DNA of 64,000 nucleotides from Zopfochytrium polystomum (taxonomy: Eukaryota; Chytridiomycota; Chytridiomycetes; Chytridiales; Chytridiaceae). A program made the position numbers and the translations under genes. The stretch covers positions 219,192 to 283,191 of the forward strand of contig JAIVFJ010000071.1 in NCBI GenBank assembly GCA_025765615.1, given 5' to 3'. Positions 22,120 through 34,200 of the stretch are shown here, one piece after another. Position 1 is the first letter of the stretch. Every line of letters begins with the position of its first letter. The notes below the pieces were generated by a model. It worked only from the letters and a program-made list of their open reading frames with translations, had not been told where the DNA came from and did not search any database.

Positions 22120-22780
22120 TCGAATTGCTGGAAGCTGGAAGACTCCATCCCATCTTCCTTAGTGAAGTTTTTGTTCAGCCCTTTTCTCCCTTTTCGCGCT
22201 CTCTAAGGTTTTTTGGTGTTTTCAGGATGCTCGCTTTTGGACGCCCGTGTGTGTGTGTGTGCAATGTGCGATGGCGATGATGGATCGTGCTTCATGGATT
22301 GGAGTCAGGGAAAAGTTTTTTGCGTTGTAAGCACTAAACAAAAGGATCCAAACATACTAAAATTGCTGGCGGGGTTGTGAAAGCAGTTGGAAGGGAACGT
22401 TTAGGATTTAGGAGAGACTCCAGGGCAACTGGAAGGCGACAGAGAACTGCAATGGTGCACTGCTTCCCAGCTGTCGGCGATGGCTTCAGCGCGAGTTGCG
22501 GGTTGAACAAGAGAACTTGATGAGCGGCAACGCACTGTCTTCACTGGAAAATGCCGCCGGTGTCTTCGTTGCCTTTTTTGGGTCCTCATCCGCCCAATCC
22601 CGGCTAAAGAACAATTTGCTGTAAGAGTCGGCAATCCCGAGCCCGTCGGGGTAAAATCAACGCTCAGCCGACATCACGAGTCGTCCAAGCGGCACAAGGG
22701 CTGAGACGAGAGACACGCAATGTGATTCTTCTGGTCCGCTTCGCCGTTGGCATTCGGAGGTCGGAAAGGCCATGCCCGTT
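22120..22780. other. 3' flank and spacer between tandem paralogues
   Basis: No gene seen. A short GT run lies at 22248-22261. The right end (from ~22700) resembles 20815-20900, marking the start of the duplicated unit. Confidence 0.5.
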
Positions 22781-22904
22781 GGGCTCAGCCCAACCTCCCA
22801 GATTTTTTGGCTCGAACTCCCAAACAGGCGCAGCCAAGAGGAAATTATTGTTGAAGGAATCGAAAAGAGAGCAGTGCAACGTCTATCGTTGTCCCCTCCT
22901 CACA

Positions 22905-23064
<160 letters not shown>

Positions 23065-23145
23065 GCTCGCGCGCTCGCTCTCTTTCACTCTTTCTCTCTG
23101 TCTCAGCTTTACTCAGTTCAAATCACTGCAAAAAGAATACAATTC

Positions 23146-26100
23146 ATGAGGACAACGCCGACTAGAAAGATGCCCCGCGAGCAGAAGCCAGCCTCTGAGC
23201 AAAGACCAGCAAAGTTTGCTTCCCTCTTCACGGCCCTCCTGGCCGCGTTGTGCCTCTATTTTGCCGCTCACGAGGCCCAGGCCTCACCCAACCCCCACCC
23301 GCTCCCGCTCCCCAACCCCCTCCCTGGCCCTCTTCCCCTCCCGGGCGACGATGTCTATCGCGCGCTGACAAAGGAGGACCGCCAGCATCTTGACGCCGGG
23401 AGAGGCATCCCGGCGACGGACCCGAGCGCGAGCATCACGCCGCAGCAGCACCAGGCCGGTGTGAAACCGAGCCAGTACATCTCCACAACGCGGAACGAGA
23501 ACAAGGTGCGCACGACGTTCGACAGCGGCAACGGCATCGTCAAGGTCGACTTGAACAAGGTTCCCGGCAACAAGGTGGACATGACAGAGCACTCCAAGGC
23601 GAACCCGGACAAGTTCAACGAGTTCCAGCGAGCCATCATCAAGCGCGAGAAGGAGGTTCTGGTTCAAGGCCACATTCCCGGCGACGCCTGTACGCTCATA
23701 AGGCGTGATGGGGTAGGTGTTTGTGTATACACATCTCCCATCCACTCTGCTCGCCGAACTTTTTCACCCCCGCCTCACGCTCCTTCCACCTTTCTTCAAC
23801 CTCCGCCAAAATACATCATCCTCACATCGCTCACTACGTTCAGTCCACACTGTACCGTCGTGCCTGCAGCAAACCAGCCAAGAACAGCGCCACAACCAAG
23901 ACCCCTAACACGGGCGCTAGCACCACTGGTGCCAAAAGTACAGGAGGCGGTAAATCCGCCGCGTCCACAGCCGGCAAGGCGACCGCGGGAAACGGCGCAA
24001 CTACTCGCGGTGGAAGCGGCGGGGCATCGAAACCCAACGGTGCCGCCGGCGGAAAAGCGGCACAGTCTCCAGCGGCTGAAGGCGGACGCGGAGCGGGTGG
24101 CAAGTCTCAGGCCACAACGGCCGGAAAGACCGGTGCGGCTCCGGGCGGCAAGGCAGCAACGACCGGCGCGGCAGCGGGAGGCAAGGCAGGGACTAAGGCT
24201 CAAGCTGCAACGACGGAAACAGGCGGCAAGGCGGCCGGCGGCAAGGCAGCGACGACCAGCGCGGCAGCGAGAGGCAAGGCTGCGACCAAGGCTCAGGCCG
24301 TAACGTCGGGCAAGACTGGTGCGACTGCGGGCGGCAAGGCAGCGACGACCAGCGCTGGGGCAGGAGGCAAGGCAGCGACCAAGGCTCAAGCCGTAACGTC
24401 GGGCAAGACTGGTGCGGCTGCGGGCGGCAAGGCCACGGGCGGCAAGGCAGCGGCGGGTGCGTCTGGCACAGGTGGAGGAGGTGCCGGCAAAAATAAAGGC
24501 TCAGCAGCCGGTGCCGCATCCCAGACCGGACGAAAGGTGACCGGCGGAGCCGCTGCCTCAACAACAACGGCGGGTGGCAAGGGCGGGGCCGCCGGCAAGG
24601 CTGCTGCGGCGAACAAAGGAGCCGCAGGGCAAGCCAACGCCGGGAAAACTGCTGGCGCCGCGGCCAAAACAGGCAACGTTGGCGGTGGTGGAAAGACGGG
24701 TGGAGCAAAGACGGCAGCTGGAAGGGCTGGAACAGCGACGCAACCGGGAGGTAAAACCGCGGGCGTGGGAGGAGGAGGAGCTGGACGTGCCACGTCGAAA
24801 AACAATGGCGGTGCGGCCAAGGCCACCGTCGGTGCTAAAACGGGCGCGGGCGGAAAATCGTCCGGCGCGACGACCGCCGGTTCAAGTTCTCGAACAGCGG
24901 CGAAGGCTGGCGGTGCGGCAAGCACAAAGGCAGGAGCTGCTAATCCTCGCTCAAGCGGTGGATCAAAAGCAGGCGTCGGAAAGGGTGCCGGCAATGCCGC
25001 AGGCGGAGGAGCTCGGACAGCGGCAGCTGGAAAGGGTGGAAATGCAAGGCAGCCTGCCGGTAAAGCGGCCGTCGGAGGCGCAAAAGCCGCTCCTAAAACC
25101 ACCGGAGCCACGAAGTCGACCAGCGCAAAAACAGGCGGAAGCCCTGCGGGCGTGGGTGCACGGGCGGGATCGAAAGCGAACGCAGCAAGTCAGAACGCCC
25201 GCACCAACGCTAAAGCTGGAGGTGTTGCAAAAGCAGCCGCCGGCAAGGCTGCTGTTGCCGGTGCAACTGCTAGAGGCGCGCCTAAAAATAACGAAGCCAG
25301 AGGTAGGGCTGGTGCAGCTGTTGGGAAATCAGGCGCAGGTGGCGGCGGTAAATCTACTGGCGGCAAAGCGGCCGCTGGGGGAGGAGTGCGGGCCGCCGCT
25401 TCGAAGACTAACGGCGGAGCTGCCGGCCAACCTCGCGCAAAGACTGGGGCGTCCACTCCGAAAGCTGGTGGAGCCGGTGGAAAAGCCACTGGCAGCAAAA
25501 CTGCCGCGAACTCCGCTGGCGGTGGTGCACGGTCCGCGCCAAAGACTAGTGCACCTGGAGGAAAGCAGGCTGCCAAGGCCCAAGCTCAAGGTAAGACAGG
25601 CGGCGGCGCTGGTGCTGGTGCTAGAACCGGCGGTGCTGCGAAAACGAGCGGCGGTGGAAGTGGCAGCAAGTCTCCAGGCGGAGCTGGCGCCAAGGCACCC
25701 GCTGCTGGTGCACGTGGAACGGCAGCGAAGACATCGGGCGGTTTGGTTGGAAAGGCTGGAAGCGGAGGCGGTGGTACTGCCAAGCAAGGATCCAAAGGTG
25801 CGACCGGAGGAAAGCAGGCGACCAAACCCCAAGCCCAAGGTAAAGCTACCGGCGGCGCTGGTGCTGGCACTAGAACCGGCGGCGGTGCAGCGCGACCTGT
25901 TTCGAGAACGAACGGCGGTGGAAGTGGCAGCAAGTCTCCAAGCGGAGCTGGCGCCAAGTCATCAGCTGGTGGTGCACGTGGAACGGGCGCGGGTGGAAAG
26001 GCGGGAAGTGGAGGCGGTAGTGCTGCCAAGCAAGGGACTGCCCGAAACAACGGTGCAGGTGGAACTGGTGGCAGCCGCCCGCAGACCTCGAAATCGCCCG

Positions 26101-26540
26101 CTGCGAAACCTGCGGCCGCTTCGTCCGCCGCCGGACAGCGAACTCCTGCGGCCAAGCAGTCCGGATCTTCAGGCCGAGGCCCTGGAACCTCCGCTGCCAC
26201 TGGCAAGGCAAACACTGCAAAGCCCGCCGCCGCTCAGCCAAAGCAGCAGCAGAGCCCTCAGCGATCGACCGCGGGGAGCACGAAAGCAGCCGCCGCAGCG
26301 AAGCCCGCCACGCAGCAGAAGCAGCAGCAAAGCCCGCAGCGATCGGCGTCCACAACCAGCTCCAAGGCCGCTGCTGCACCCAAGGCGGCCGCCCAGCCGA
26401 AGCAACAGCAGCAGAGCACGACCAAGCCGGCGACATCATCAAAGCCGGCTGCACCGGCAGCGGCACCCAAGGCAGCTGCGGCTTCAAAGCCCGCCGCCGC
26501 ATCGGGGGGCAAAAAGAAGTTCCGCTCGTCCCAAAGCTGA
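23146..26540 (+). CDS. secreted ADP-ribosyltransferase-like protein with giant basic tail
   Basis: Exons 23146-23712 and 23844-26540, 1087 aa, phase-0 intron at the same place as in the paralogue at 21164. Residues ~23-46 are the signal peptide. The head (~68-189) is almost identical to the paralogue and keeps the V-Y-R, I-S-T-T and E-V-L-V-Q-G motifs. Exon 2 opens T-L-Y-R-R-A-C-S-K and continues with ~890 residues of Gly, Ala, Lys, Thr and Ser. This tail includes ~33-residue tandem units (24110-24460) of the type G-G-K-A-A-T-T-S-A. The protein ends G-G-K-K-K-F-R. The tail resembles histone H1-like or silk-like low-complexity segments and should be disordered and strongly cationic. A role in binding nucleic acid or polyanions, or as a nuclear-targeted effector, is inference. 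Confidence 0.78.
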
Positions 26541-27429
26541 TCTTGGCCGATCGAATAGCTCGTCGGTCGCAGGATCTCCTTTTGCTGTTGATTTTGCTTC
26601 CCTCCCTGTTAACTTTTCTCAATCCGTTCTTCCCTTCTCTTCTCTTCTCACCCAGATTTCTTGTTCTTGCTCAAGTAGAGTTCTCTCTCTTTAGGGCGGG
26701 TTGAATGTTGGGCAGACGGTGAATTTTAAAATAGTTGATGGAACTTGCTTGATTCATTGGTGCCACTATCGGGGCGACTCCCAACAATCTGAACAAACCG
26801 CCGGCTGCGGACCTGCAAGCACAGACGAAAGATACTGCTAATGACAGAGGCTAGCAATAACAAAAGAACTATGACGGGTTGGGGAGCACAGCAGATAGCA
26901 CACGCCTCCACGCTGAGATCTCGAGGCTAGGTCTTGGACAATCCTAGAAGAGCGGACTTCCAACGTCCAATTAGGATCGATGCGGCAGTGTTACAAGCAC
27001 GAAATCCCCGGGAATCTTGCCCTTGCACCAGTAAGATCTCTGAGGCAGAGCGCGAGGACGTTGAGCGTGCTTTGGCGATCATTTTCCCGATCGCATTTTA
27101 TGTGCCTTCGCGGCAGTCTTCGCAGCCATCGCTGGACCGTCGCTCCATTCATGTCCAGCACAACCGTTTCCTGACGAGCTGCCCTTCCACCAACCCTCAT
27201 CTACCTCTCCGCTTGTCCTTAATATTCATCGTTTGGTGTCGGGACTGGTCTGGCGGATGCAATAGCTGCGTGCGCAATCCGACTGTGAATAACCAACCCA
27301 CCTGCTCGGCGGAAGGTATCCGGTGGCTGCGAGGAACTTCCCCGGCTTGGCGCGTTATTCCGCTTGCTGGCGTGCGCTTAAAGGTGAAAGGATGACCGTT
27401 GAGGAATTCCAAAAAAAAAGTTCGTTTTT

Positions 27430-27468
<39 letters not shown>

Positions 27469-27499
27469 GCACAAAAGCCACAAACCGGCAGCCGGTGCA
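26541..27499. other. spacer with a dispersed repeat copy
   Basis: No intact gene. Bases ~26900-27080 match the reverse complement of ~36850-37060. A 40-base T run lies at ~27429-27467. Confidence 0.6.
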
Positions 27500-27694
27500 A
27501 TGGGTGGAAGGTCTGGCCCGAAGTATAACGCGGCGGTCGAACCTGCGCCAACTGCAGAAACTATTCAGTGGTTGACCAAAGAGGCCGAAAAGACAGGAGT
27601 CCAAGCCCCGCGGAAGGAGTTCAACAGAGCCGAACGCGGATTCACGAGGGACAACATATGGTCAAAGCTCCAGCCGGCGTATTCATTTGCATAG
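27500..27694 (+). CDS. small hypothetical ORF
   Basis: An ATG at 27500 opens 64 codons with a protein-like, charged composition (E-T-I-Q-W-L-T-K-E-A-E-K). A frame with a strong hydrophobic segment (V-V-V-C-A-V-L-A-V-V-L-I-G) follows at ~27870-27950 and could be a second exon. No family is recognised and no clear splice pair was fixed. Confidence 0.3.
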   Translation: MGGRSGPKYNAAVEPAPTAETIQWLTKEAEKTGVQAPRKEFNRAERGFTRDNIWSKLQPAYSFA

Positions 27695-27981
27695 ATTCCA
27701 AATGGCAAAGCAAGATATTTTTCTCCAAGACCTTGGCATTGAAGAAGTCAAAATAACGACCGCCATCAGGTGGCGTTTGATTCCAACAGAACGACCGAGG
27801 CGAAGGCAGTTTGGTGCACGAGCTTGCGATTGTTTCGCTGTCCCAGCCGTAAGCGAAGCAACCACTCATACTGTCAAGGATGTGGTTGTTTGCGCGGTTC
27901 TTGCCGTCGTGTTGATCGGCGCAGTTGCGGCCTTGCTCCTTTTTTGGGCTCCGCAGCTTCTCCGGCTCTTGAATTCGTTTA

Positions 27982-28060
27982 CGCAGAGAGAGCGAGAGAG
28001 CGAGAGAGAGAGAGCCAGCGAGAGAGAGAGCCAACGAGAGAGAGAGCCAGCGAGGGAGAG
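27982..28060 (+). repeat. GA-rich microsatellite
   Basis: Imperfect (GAGA)n with AGCC/AACG interruptions, ~200 bases upstream of the broken family member at 28260. Confidence 0.85.
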
Positions 28061-28259
28061 AGACTGTGTGACCCATCCGCCGCGACCTCTGTGTGTCTGC
28101 AAGTGCAACGCCCAAACCGTCCCCCCGCCAAACACATTCCTGCCAGCCTTTTCCACCGTCGCGGAAAGGTTTAGTAATTACTATCACCCTTCCCCTCGAG
28201 CTCCAACTCTTTGGCCGTGTTCACGAACATCGCTCTCTTTCCACGCGCTCAGCGAGTAC

Positions 28260-29092
28260 GATGTCGCCTTCCGGCTCCTTGACAGCTCCGAAGCGAACCG
28301 TCATTTGCTTGCTGCTGTAACTTGGCTAGCTTCCTGCCTCTTATTTGCTTCTGGGGCGAACAGTTCGCCAGGTCCTTGCGCTGCCACTCCTCGCCCCTGT
28401 TCCACAAGCGGATACCGACCCTGAGAAAAAAAAGGCAATTACGTGTACCGCTGCGTTGACACAGGAAGGCCGCAAATCGCTAGACGCCAGCAACGGCACC
28501 CCGTCGACGAGCGAGCGGGAGAATGCCAACGCAAACTTTCACTCCGAGCACCAGACCAACGTGAAACCGAGTCAGCACATTTCCACGTCGAGGGATGAGC
28601 AACGTTCGCGAGCAAACCCGGTATTTGGAAAGGTTCCCCAGAAACCCTCGAATCGATTTGGACAAGGTTCCCCAGAAACCCTTGGACATGGCAGAGCATG
28701 CAAAAGCGAGTTCCCAGAGTACCAGAGAAAGATTATCAACCGTGAGCAGGAGGTTTTGATCATAGATCACATTCCGCAAGAAGCCTGTACGCTCATCAGG
28801 CGAGACGGGGTAAGTACAATTTCTTTCTTAAACGCTTTGGACGCGCTTTGTTGCAACAAAAGTCGGATTTTAAACAGCATCATCGTCATCTCCAAACCTC
28901 TTTCCCCTTTCCTCCCACGGCCAACCTGACCAATCTTTATCGCCGTGAGTGCAGTCGACCAGAAACTCAAGGCTCCCGCCAATGCCGTTCCAGCTTTTTG
29001 TTTAAGCACCAACGAATTTTCGCCTCATTCACCGCTGAGAGAGCGGTTTTGCCCGAGTTGTTTGAACCGTACACGCTCAAATCGTCCTGAGT
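28260..29092 (+). pseudogene. decayed ADP-ribosyltransferase-like family member
   Basis: The segment aligns with the head of the genes at 21164 and 23146. It keeps V-K-P-S-Q-H-I-S-T-S-R near 28560, then E-V-L-I-I-D-H-I-P and A-C-T-L-I-R-R-D-G followed by a GTAAGT donor at ~28810. The N-terminal signal-like frame (from the ATG at 28260) hits a stop after 19 codons and the head continues in another frame. The catalytic-Arg region (V-Y-R) is not conserved. The second exon keeps N-L-Y-R-R-E-C-S, but the basic tail and KKKFR end are missing. The frame instead runs into a duplicated piece of the PAQR gene 3' end. It is probably non-functional. Confidence 0.7.
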
Positions 29093-29290
29093 CTGATGGC
29101 GTGGAAATCGGCCGGCAGGCCTGGATGCTGGAGAATCTGTGGTGTTTGTTACAATTAGTTTTCAACAGGTTCTCCGCCGTGGCATGATGCATGCCAAACC
29201 TTACCACCGACTTTGCTAGTTTCTTTGTGAATATGGCCTCTTACGCATTTTTCACTGGGCGACGGGTCTTCCCATTTGCGTTCGAGCCAT
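29062..29290 (+). repeat. duplicated 3' fragment of the PAQR gene
   Basis: This stretch matches the reverse complement of 34481-34757, the last codons and 3' UTR of the PAQR gene. Shared stretches include 'gtcctgagtctgatggc' and 'tggaaatcggccggc'. It is in plus orientation here, so the copy is inverted relative to its source. Confidence 0.8.
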
Positions 29291-29677
29291 CCATCGACGA
29301 AAGGCTTGCGCTTAACGGAAGCCCTTACAGCAGTTATCCATACTTCTGCCGAACGATGCAAAGACTGCAGCGTTACCTAGGTCCAACACTATAAGGCATT
29401 CTGGCAGAATAAAAGAAAGATGGGGGAGCGAAACCGAGGGCGGCCATGGCCAGCCCATAACTCGTCTGTGATAATATATGAACCGGTAGGCGAGACTGTT
29501 GGAGCAGGAAACATTCGCGAACTGGGGCAACAACAAACAGAAATATTGGGCCGAGCACAATAAGGTTGTCATTGATGATTGTATTGATTTGCTCAGTTTG
29601 ATATCTGCTTGCAAAAGGCTGAATAAAACCAGCATACAGTGTCTGAGTCCGTCGTTCGACGCTGTTCAGGTTAGAGC

Positions 29678-30496
29678 TTAGGGAAGAATCGCTTCCCAAA
29701 ACCGAACAACGCCATTATGACCGTCAAGAGCGGCCGCTCGCGTGCATTTTGACTTGAGATGTGCGACTGTCTCCTTTCCAGCTTTAGCACACCAGGCGTC
29801 CAGAAGTCCAGAGTCTTTCCACCAGCGAAGCACGTCCTCGCGGCCATGGCTGGATGGCAGCTCAAACGCAGCCTCGGAGAACCGCATTTCGAGGCCAGAG
29901 CCGCGCCACCACTCGAGCACTTCAACGTGCCCGACCCTGCTGGCGTACTCGACAGCCGCGGCTGTGTAACGCAGCTCGATGCCCGACGCCAGCCACCACG
30001 CAAGCACGCGCGTTTCGCCTGCCCGGCAGGCCAGGTCGATCGCGCGAGTTGTGTACAGCATCGGCAAATTTGTCGGTGTATCCTCGAGCTCGCCGCCTTG
30101 GCCTTGGTGGTGCTCCGTCGCTCGGTGCTGCCGCAACCACCAGTCCAGCACGGCTACGTGCCCGTGCTCTGACGCGCCGCCGACCGCCTCGGCCGTGTAC
30201 GCCAGCGCCGCGGCCGGCACGCCAGACTCTGCGCGCCACCACTGGAGCACGGCGACGTGGCCCATCCGCGACGCCTCGTCCAGGGCGGCCGCCGTGTACC
30301 GCAGAGGCAGGCCTGACAGGCGCCACAGCCGCAGCACCCCGACCGAGCCCGCCTCACTCGCGCTGTCGAGAGCGTGCGCTGTGTAGGTGTAGTTGGCACC
30401 GTTGGAGTCCGCAACGCCGGCGGCGGCATCTTTGAGCAGCGAGTCCAGGAAGGCGAGGTCGCCGTCCTCTGACGCCCGATCCAGCAACGAAGACAT
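29678..30496 (-). CDS. W-W-type ankyrin-like repeat protein
   Basis: Single-exon frame of 272 aa, ATG at 30496. About seven units of ~33-36 residues carry the pattern A-x-x-x-A-S-x-x-G-H-V-x-V-L-x-W-W-x-x-S-G-L-x-L-R-Y-T. This is a divergent ankyrin-type repeat with a conserved Trp pair; large families of this kind are, from memory, common in zoosporic fungi. No other domain, signal or membrane segment is present. A protein-protein interaction role is likely; the partner is unknown. It lies between the broken and the kinase-like family members. Confidence 0.75.
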   Translation of the reverse strand: MSSLLDRASEDGDLAFLDSLLKDAAAGVADSNGANYTYTAHALDSASEAGSVGVLRLWRLSGLPLRYTAAALDEASRMGHVAVLQWWRAESGVPAAALAYTAEAVGGASEHGHVAVLDWWLRQHRATEHHQGQGGELEDTPTNLPMLYTTRAIDLACRAGETRVLAWWLASGIELRYTAAAVEYASRVGHVEVLEWWRGSGLEMRFSEAAFELPSSHGREDVLRWWKDSGLLDAWCAKAGKETVAHLKSKCTRAAALDGHNGVVRFWEAILP

Positions 30497-30937
30497 GATG
30501 ATGTGATTGAGATCCGCCTGGCTATCTCTTGGTCAACCCACTACACGCACACACATACATACACAACACACACACACTCTCTGCCAAGACTAAATAAACA
30601 AAATGAAAAAAAAAGATGAAGAAAAAAAAAAAAAAAGAAATCCACAACTAAGCCCAACCTCAACTATCACTATGATAGCGCGAACGGCCACCGCCCCCTG
30701 ACGGGCTGAGCAGGCGGCTGAGCACCAACGCGGAATCCAGCCGTTTTCTTTTTGTTTCTTAATTGTCCCGTTTTTTTTTGTTTTTTTTTTCGTTTTTCTT
30801 CATTTTTTATTCACTCGTCGCCGTGGGAATCTTCAGCTAATCATCCCGTCCAGGAGACAAACAGGAGGGGAAAGTGCGGAGGTCATCTATTTTACACTCG
30901 ATGGAACACTGCCGTCGGTGTGCCTGCGTGTCTGGCG

Positions 30938-31163
30938 GGGGGGGGGGGGGGACTCAGCCGAAACACGGCGGCTGTGCGCCGGCGCTGCACACGCTTCGCT
31001 TCCGCCATCCCTTCGGCCACGCCGGAAAAATATTTGTGTCTGCGATTCTGCAATCCTGTTGAGTGCGTGTGTGTGGTGTGTGTGTGTGTGTGTGTGTGTC
31101 TGTGTGTTGTGACAAGATATCCCCGTGGGCAGCCAAAAAAAAAAAAACAAAAAAAAAAAAAAC
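30938..31163 (+). repeat. G run, GT microsatellite and A runs
   Basis: A G homopolymer at ~30938-30950, (GT)n at ~31068-31105 and two A runs at ~31135-31163 precede the kinase-like gene. Confidence 0.9.
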
Positions 31164-31229
31164 AAGAGAACGACGGCCCCCACGAGCGCTCTTCCTGTGT
31201 TCCTTCCCTGCTATCCAGCCTGCCGAAGG

Positions 31230-34200
31230 ATGAAGTTCAATGCCCCTGACTGTCGCAGAAATCGAGGGAGCCGCGGCGGGGAACAACGACAAATGCGACG
31301 ACGGCGACCACAGGCTTCGACGGAACGCACAGCTATCGATGCTCCCCCGGAGCAGCGTGGCTTGTTTGCACTTGCGGTTGCTGCTCCTCGCGGTCGCATC
31401 CTCGGCGCCGTCGCATCAGTGGCTCTTGTCCTGCTGGCATTATCTCTGACGTTAGGCGTGCCTGTCGCGGCCGCAGGTCTTGAAACGGGAGACAAGACCG
31501 AGATTGGCGGAACCTCGTATCAGGTGCGACCCACAACGAAGCGCACGCACAGTTGTGCAATGCAAATTACTCCCTACCACAGAAGTCTTCTTTCTCGTAT
31601 TCGAATATCTTAACATCACGTCAGCGTGCCTGCATATCAAAAACTGTCTGCATCCTCGGAGCCCGGCCTGCCGCCGACTGACGTTTCTTCTCCACTTTTA
31701 CTGTTCCCCAACCCATCAGCTTGACAAAAAGCTGGGACAAGGTCAAAACGGTAAAGCCTTCATGGCGTCCTCCAACGATGGAAAGGCGGTGGTCAAGGAG
31801 CAATTCAAAAACAAGTTTTCCGAGACAGAGAAAGACGCCACAAAGAAGGGTGAGTTAACTCATTTAACGAAGGTCCTACTCAACACCACATTTCAAAATC
31901 ATTATGGACAACCCTGTTCCCTTCGACACACAACCCAGCTGGCCAACTCATCGGCGTCAGCGACGACGGCCTCCGCATGGCCCAAAAGCCTGTCGGCACC
32001 CACGACATAAAAGATTACCTCAAACAGAACAAGGACAACCCCAATTTCCTCAAGAAGGACGAAGACCCCGCCAAGAACCCCACCAAGATCAAATTAAGCG
32101 ACCACATCGCCTCTTCGCTCAAGGACCAACAGAATAAAGTTGGATACGGCCACAACGACTATCAAGGCGGCAACAACGTTCGAGTGGACGCCAACAAGGT
32201 GGACGCTCAGGGACGGCCCAAGGTCGAGCTCATTGATTGGGGCAAGGCGAAACCGCTCCGCGACGGCAAGCTCCCCAACATAAAGAACACGTATACCAAC
32301 GGGCAGGCGGAGTCATGGTGCAATGCGGCCGGCCTTGCTTTCCGGTCCTCGCGCGGTGGCATGATGGGGAGTCTCTTTCGGCGTGCCGGGGCGTGCACGC
32401 GGTCTGCGGCAAACAAGAATGGCGCCGCCAAGACTCGAGACGCCGCCAGCAGCAACAGCGCGGGCAAGGAGAATTCTGGCAAGGCAGCAATGAAGAAGGC
32501 GGCTGCACCTTCGGGGAAGGTTGCTGGTGCGGGTGGAGGCACCGCTCGGTCGATCGCGCGGGGTGCGGCCACGGACGGAAAAGCTGGAGTCAACACTCCC
32601 AAGGCCAACACAAAAGGTGCAGGTGGAGGAGCCACAAGGACACCGATCGGAAAGTCCGCCGCGATTCCCGCTGGTGGAGCTGTCGGGGCTGCGGAGAAAG
32701 CCAACGGTGGTTCAAGCAAAAATGGCGGAAAGACAGGAGGAACGACTCCCAATTCCACCTCAAAAGCTGGAGGTGTCGGTGCGAAGGCCAAAGGAAAGTC
32801 TACAAATACCTCAGGTGGTTCCGCCGCTGCTTTAAAATCCGCCGGCGCTGGCAGCCCCAAGGGCGGAAGTTCGGCGGCCAAGACTGCCGGTGGAAATCCC
32901 GCTGGAAAAGGCGCACGAGCTGCGGCGAAAGCCAAGAGCGGCGTCACTGGGGCGGCTACTACACAGACTGGGGTTGGAAAAGCTTCCGCGAATCGCGCTG
33001 GTGGAGCTGCAAGAGCGCCTCCAAAAGTGAGCGCGGGTGCTGGCAAGATTGTTGGAAAGGCTGGGACGGCTACTGAAAAGACTAGCCCGAAGGTTGGAGG
33101 TAGTGGCGGAGCGAGAGTCGGCGCCGGCAAAGCGGCCGCAAACCCGAACGGTACCGCCGGAAACAAAGGAGGCAAGGTCGGATCCATTACTCCGAAGGCG
33201 AACACCAAAGGTGCGGCAGTTGGAACCGGGAGGACTGCCACCGGAAAGAGCGCCGCGAATCCCGCTGGTGGAGCCTCACGCGGAGCAGCAAAATCAACCA
33301 GCGGCGTGGGCAGCAATGGCGAGAAGACTGGAGCAACCACTTCCAAAACCACCACCAAACCTGGGGGTGCTGGCAAGGGTGGGACAGGAAAAGCCGCCGC
33401 AGGCCAAGCTGGTGGTGCTGTACGAGCGGCTCCGAAGCAGAATGGTGGTGCTGGCAAGGGTGCTGGCAAAGATACTTGGAAGACGGGAGGCGCCACAGCA
33501 AAATCCAGCAACAAAACAGGAGGGGCCGGAACCAGGGCCGCGACTCCGAAGGGTGCCGCCAGTCCCAACGGAAGCAGCGATAATAAGGGAGGAAAAGCAG
33601 GAGCCATTACCCCCAAGGCCAGCCCGAAAAGTGCATCTGGTGAGGCTGGTAGGGCATCAACGAGGAAAACTGCCGCTAACCTTGTCGGTGGAGCAGTCCG
33701 ATCTCCCAAAGCCACCAGCAGCGGAAGCGCCAACGGAGGAAAGGTTGGGACTGCTACTGCTTCAAAGACTGGGGCGGCGGGTGCACGTGCCGGCAATGCA
33801 AAAGGGAACCGCGCTACAAGCCAAGCAGCCGCAGGTGGCGCCGGCAGCCGCATACCAGCGAAAACCAACGCGGGCAAGGACGTTGTTGGGAGCAAGCAGC
33901 AACCGACCACGGCAAAGCAGCCGCAGTCCGCAGCGCGCGGCGGTGCAGGAAACACGCCAAAGGCAAGTCCGACAAAGGCCGCAGGGTCGGCTGCTGGCAA
34001 ACAGCAGCAGAGCTCAGGGAAACAACCGGCTGGACGGATTGGCGGCGGAAGCAACACGGTCAAAGCGAGCACGACAAAGCCCGCCGCTCCCCCGGCACAG
34101 CCAAAGGCGAACACCGCCAGGTCCCAGGCAGCACAGCCAAAATCAGCCCCCCAGAAGGCGGCGGCAGCTCCAGCCAAGAGCGCGGCGAGCGCGCCGAAGG

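Noticed and set aside
24110..24460. Possible CRISPR-like array (regular repeats)
   Set aside because: Repeats are in-frame codons of the tail with no unique spacers; a eukaryotic coding repeat.
23796..26622. Long minus-strand frames rich in Ala, Pro, Leu
   Set aside because: They are antisense shadows of the GC-rich Gly/Ala/Lys tail; no motif or start context.
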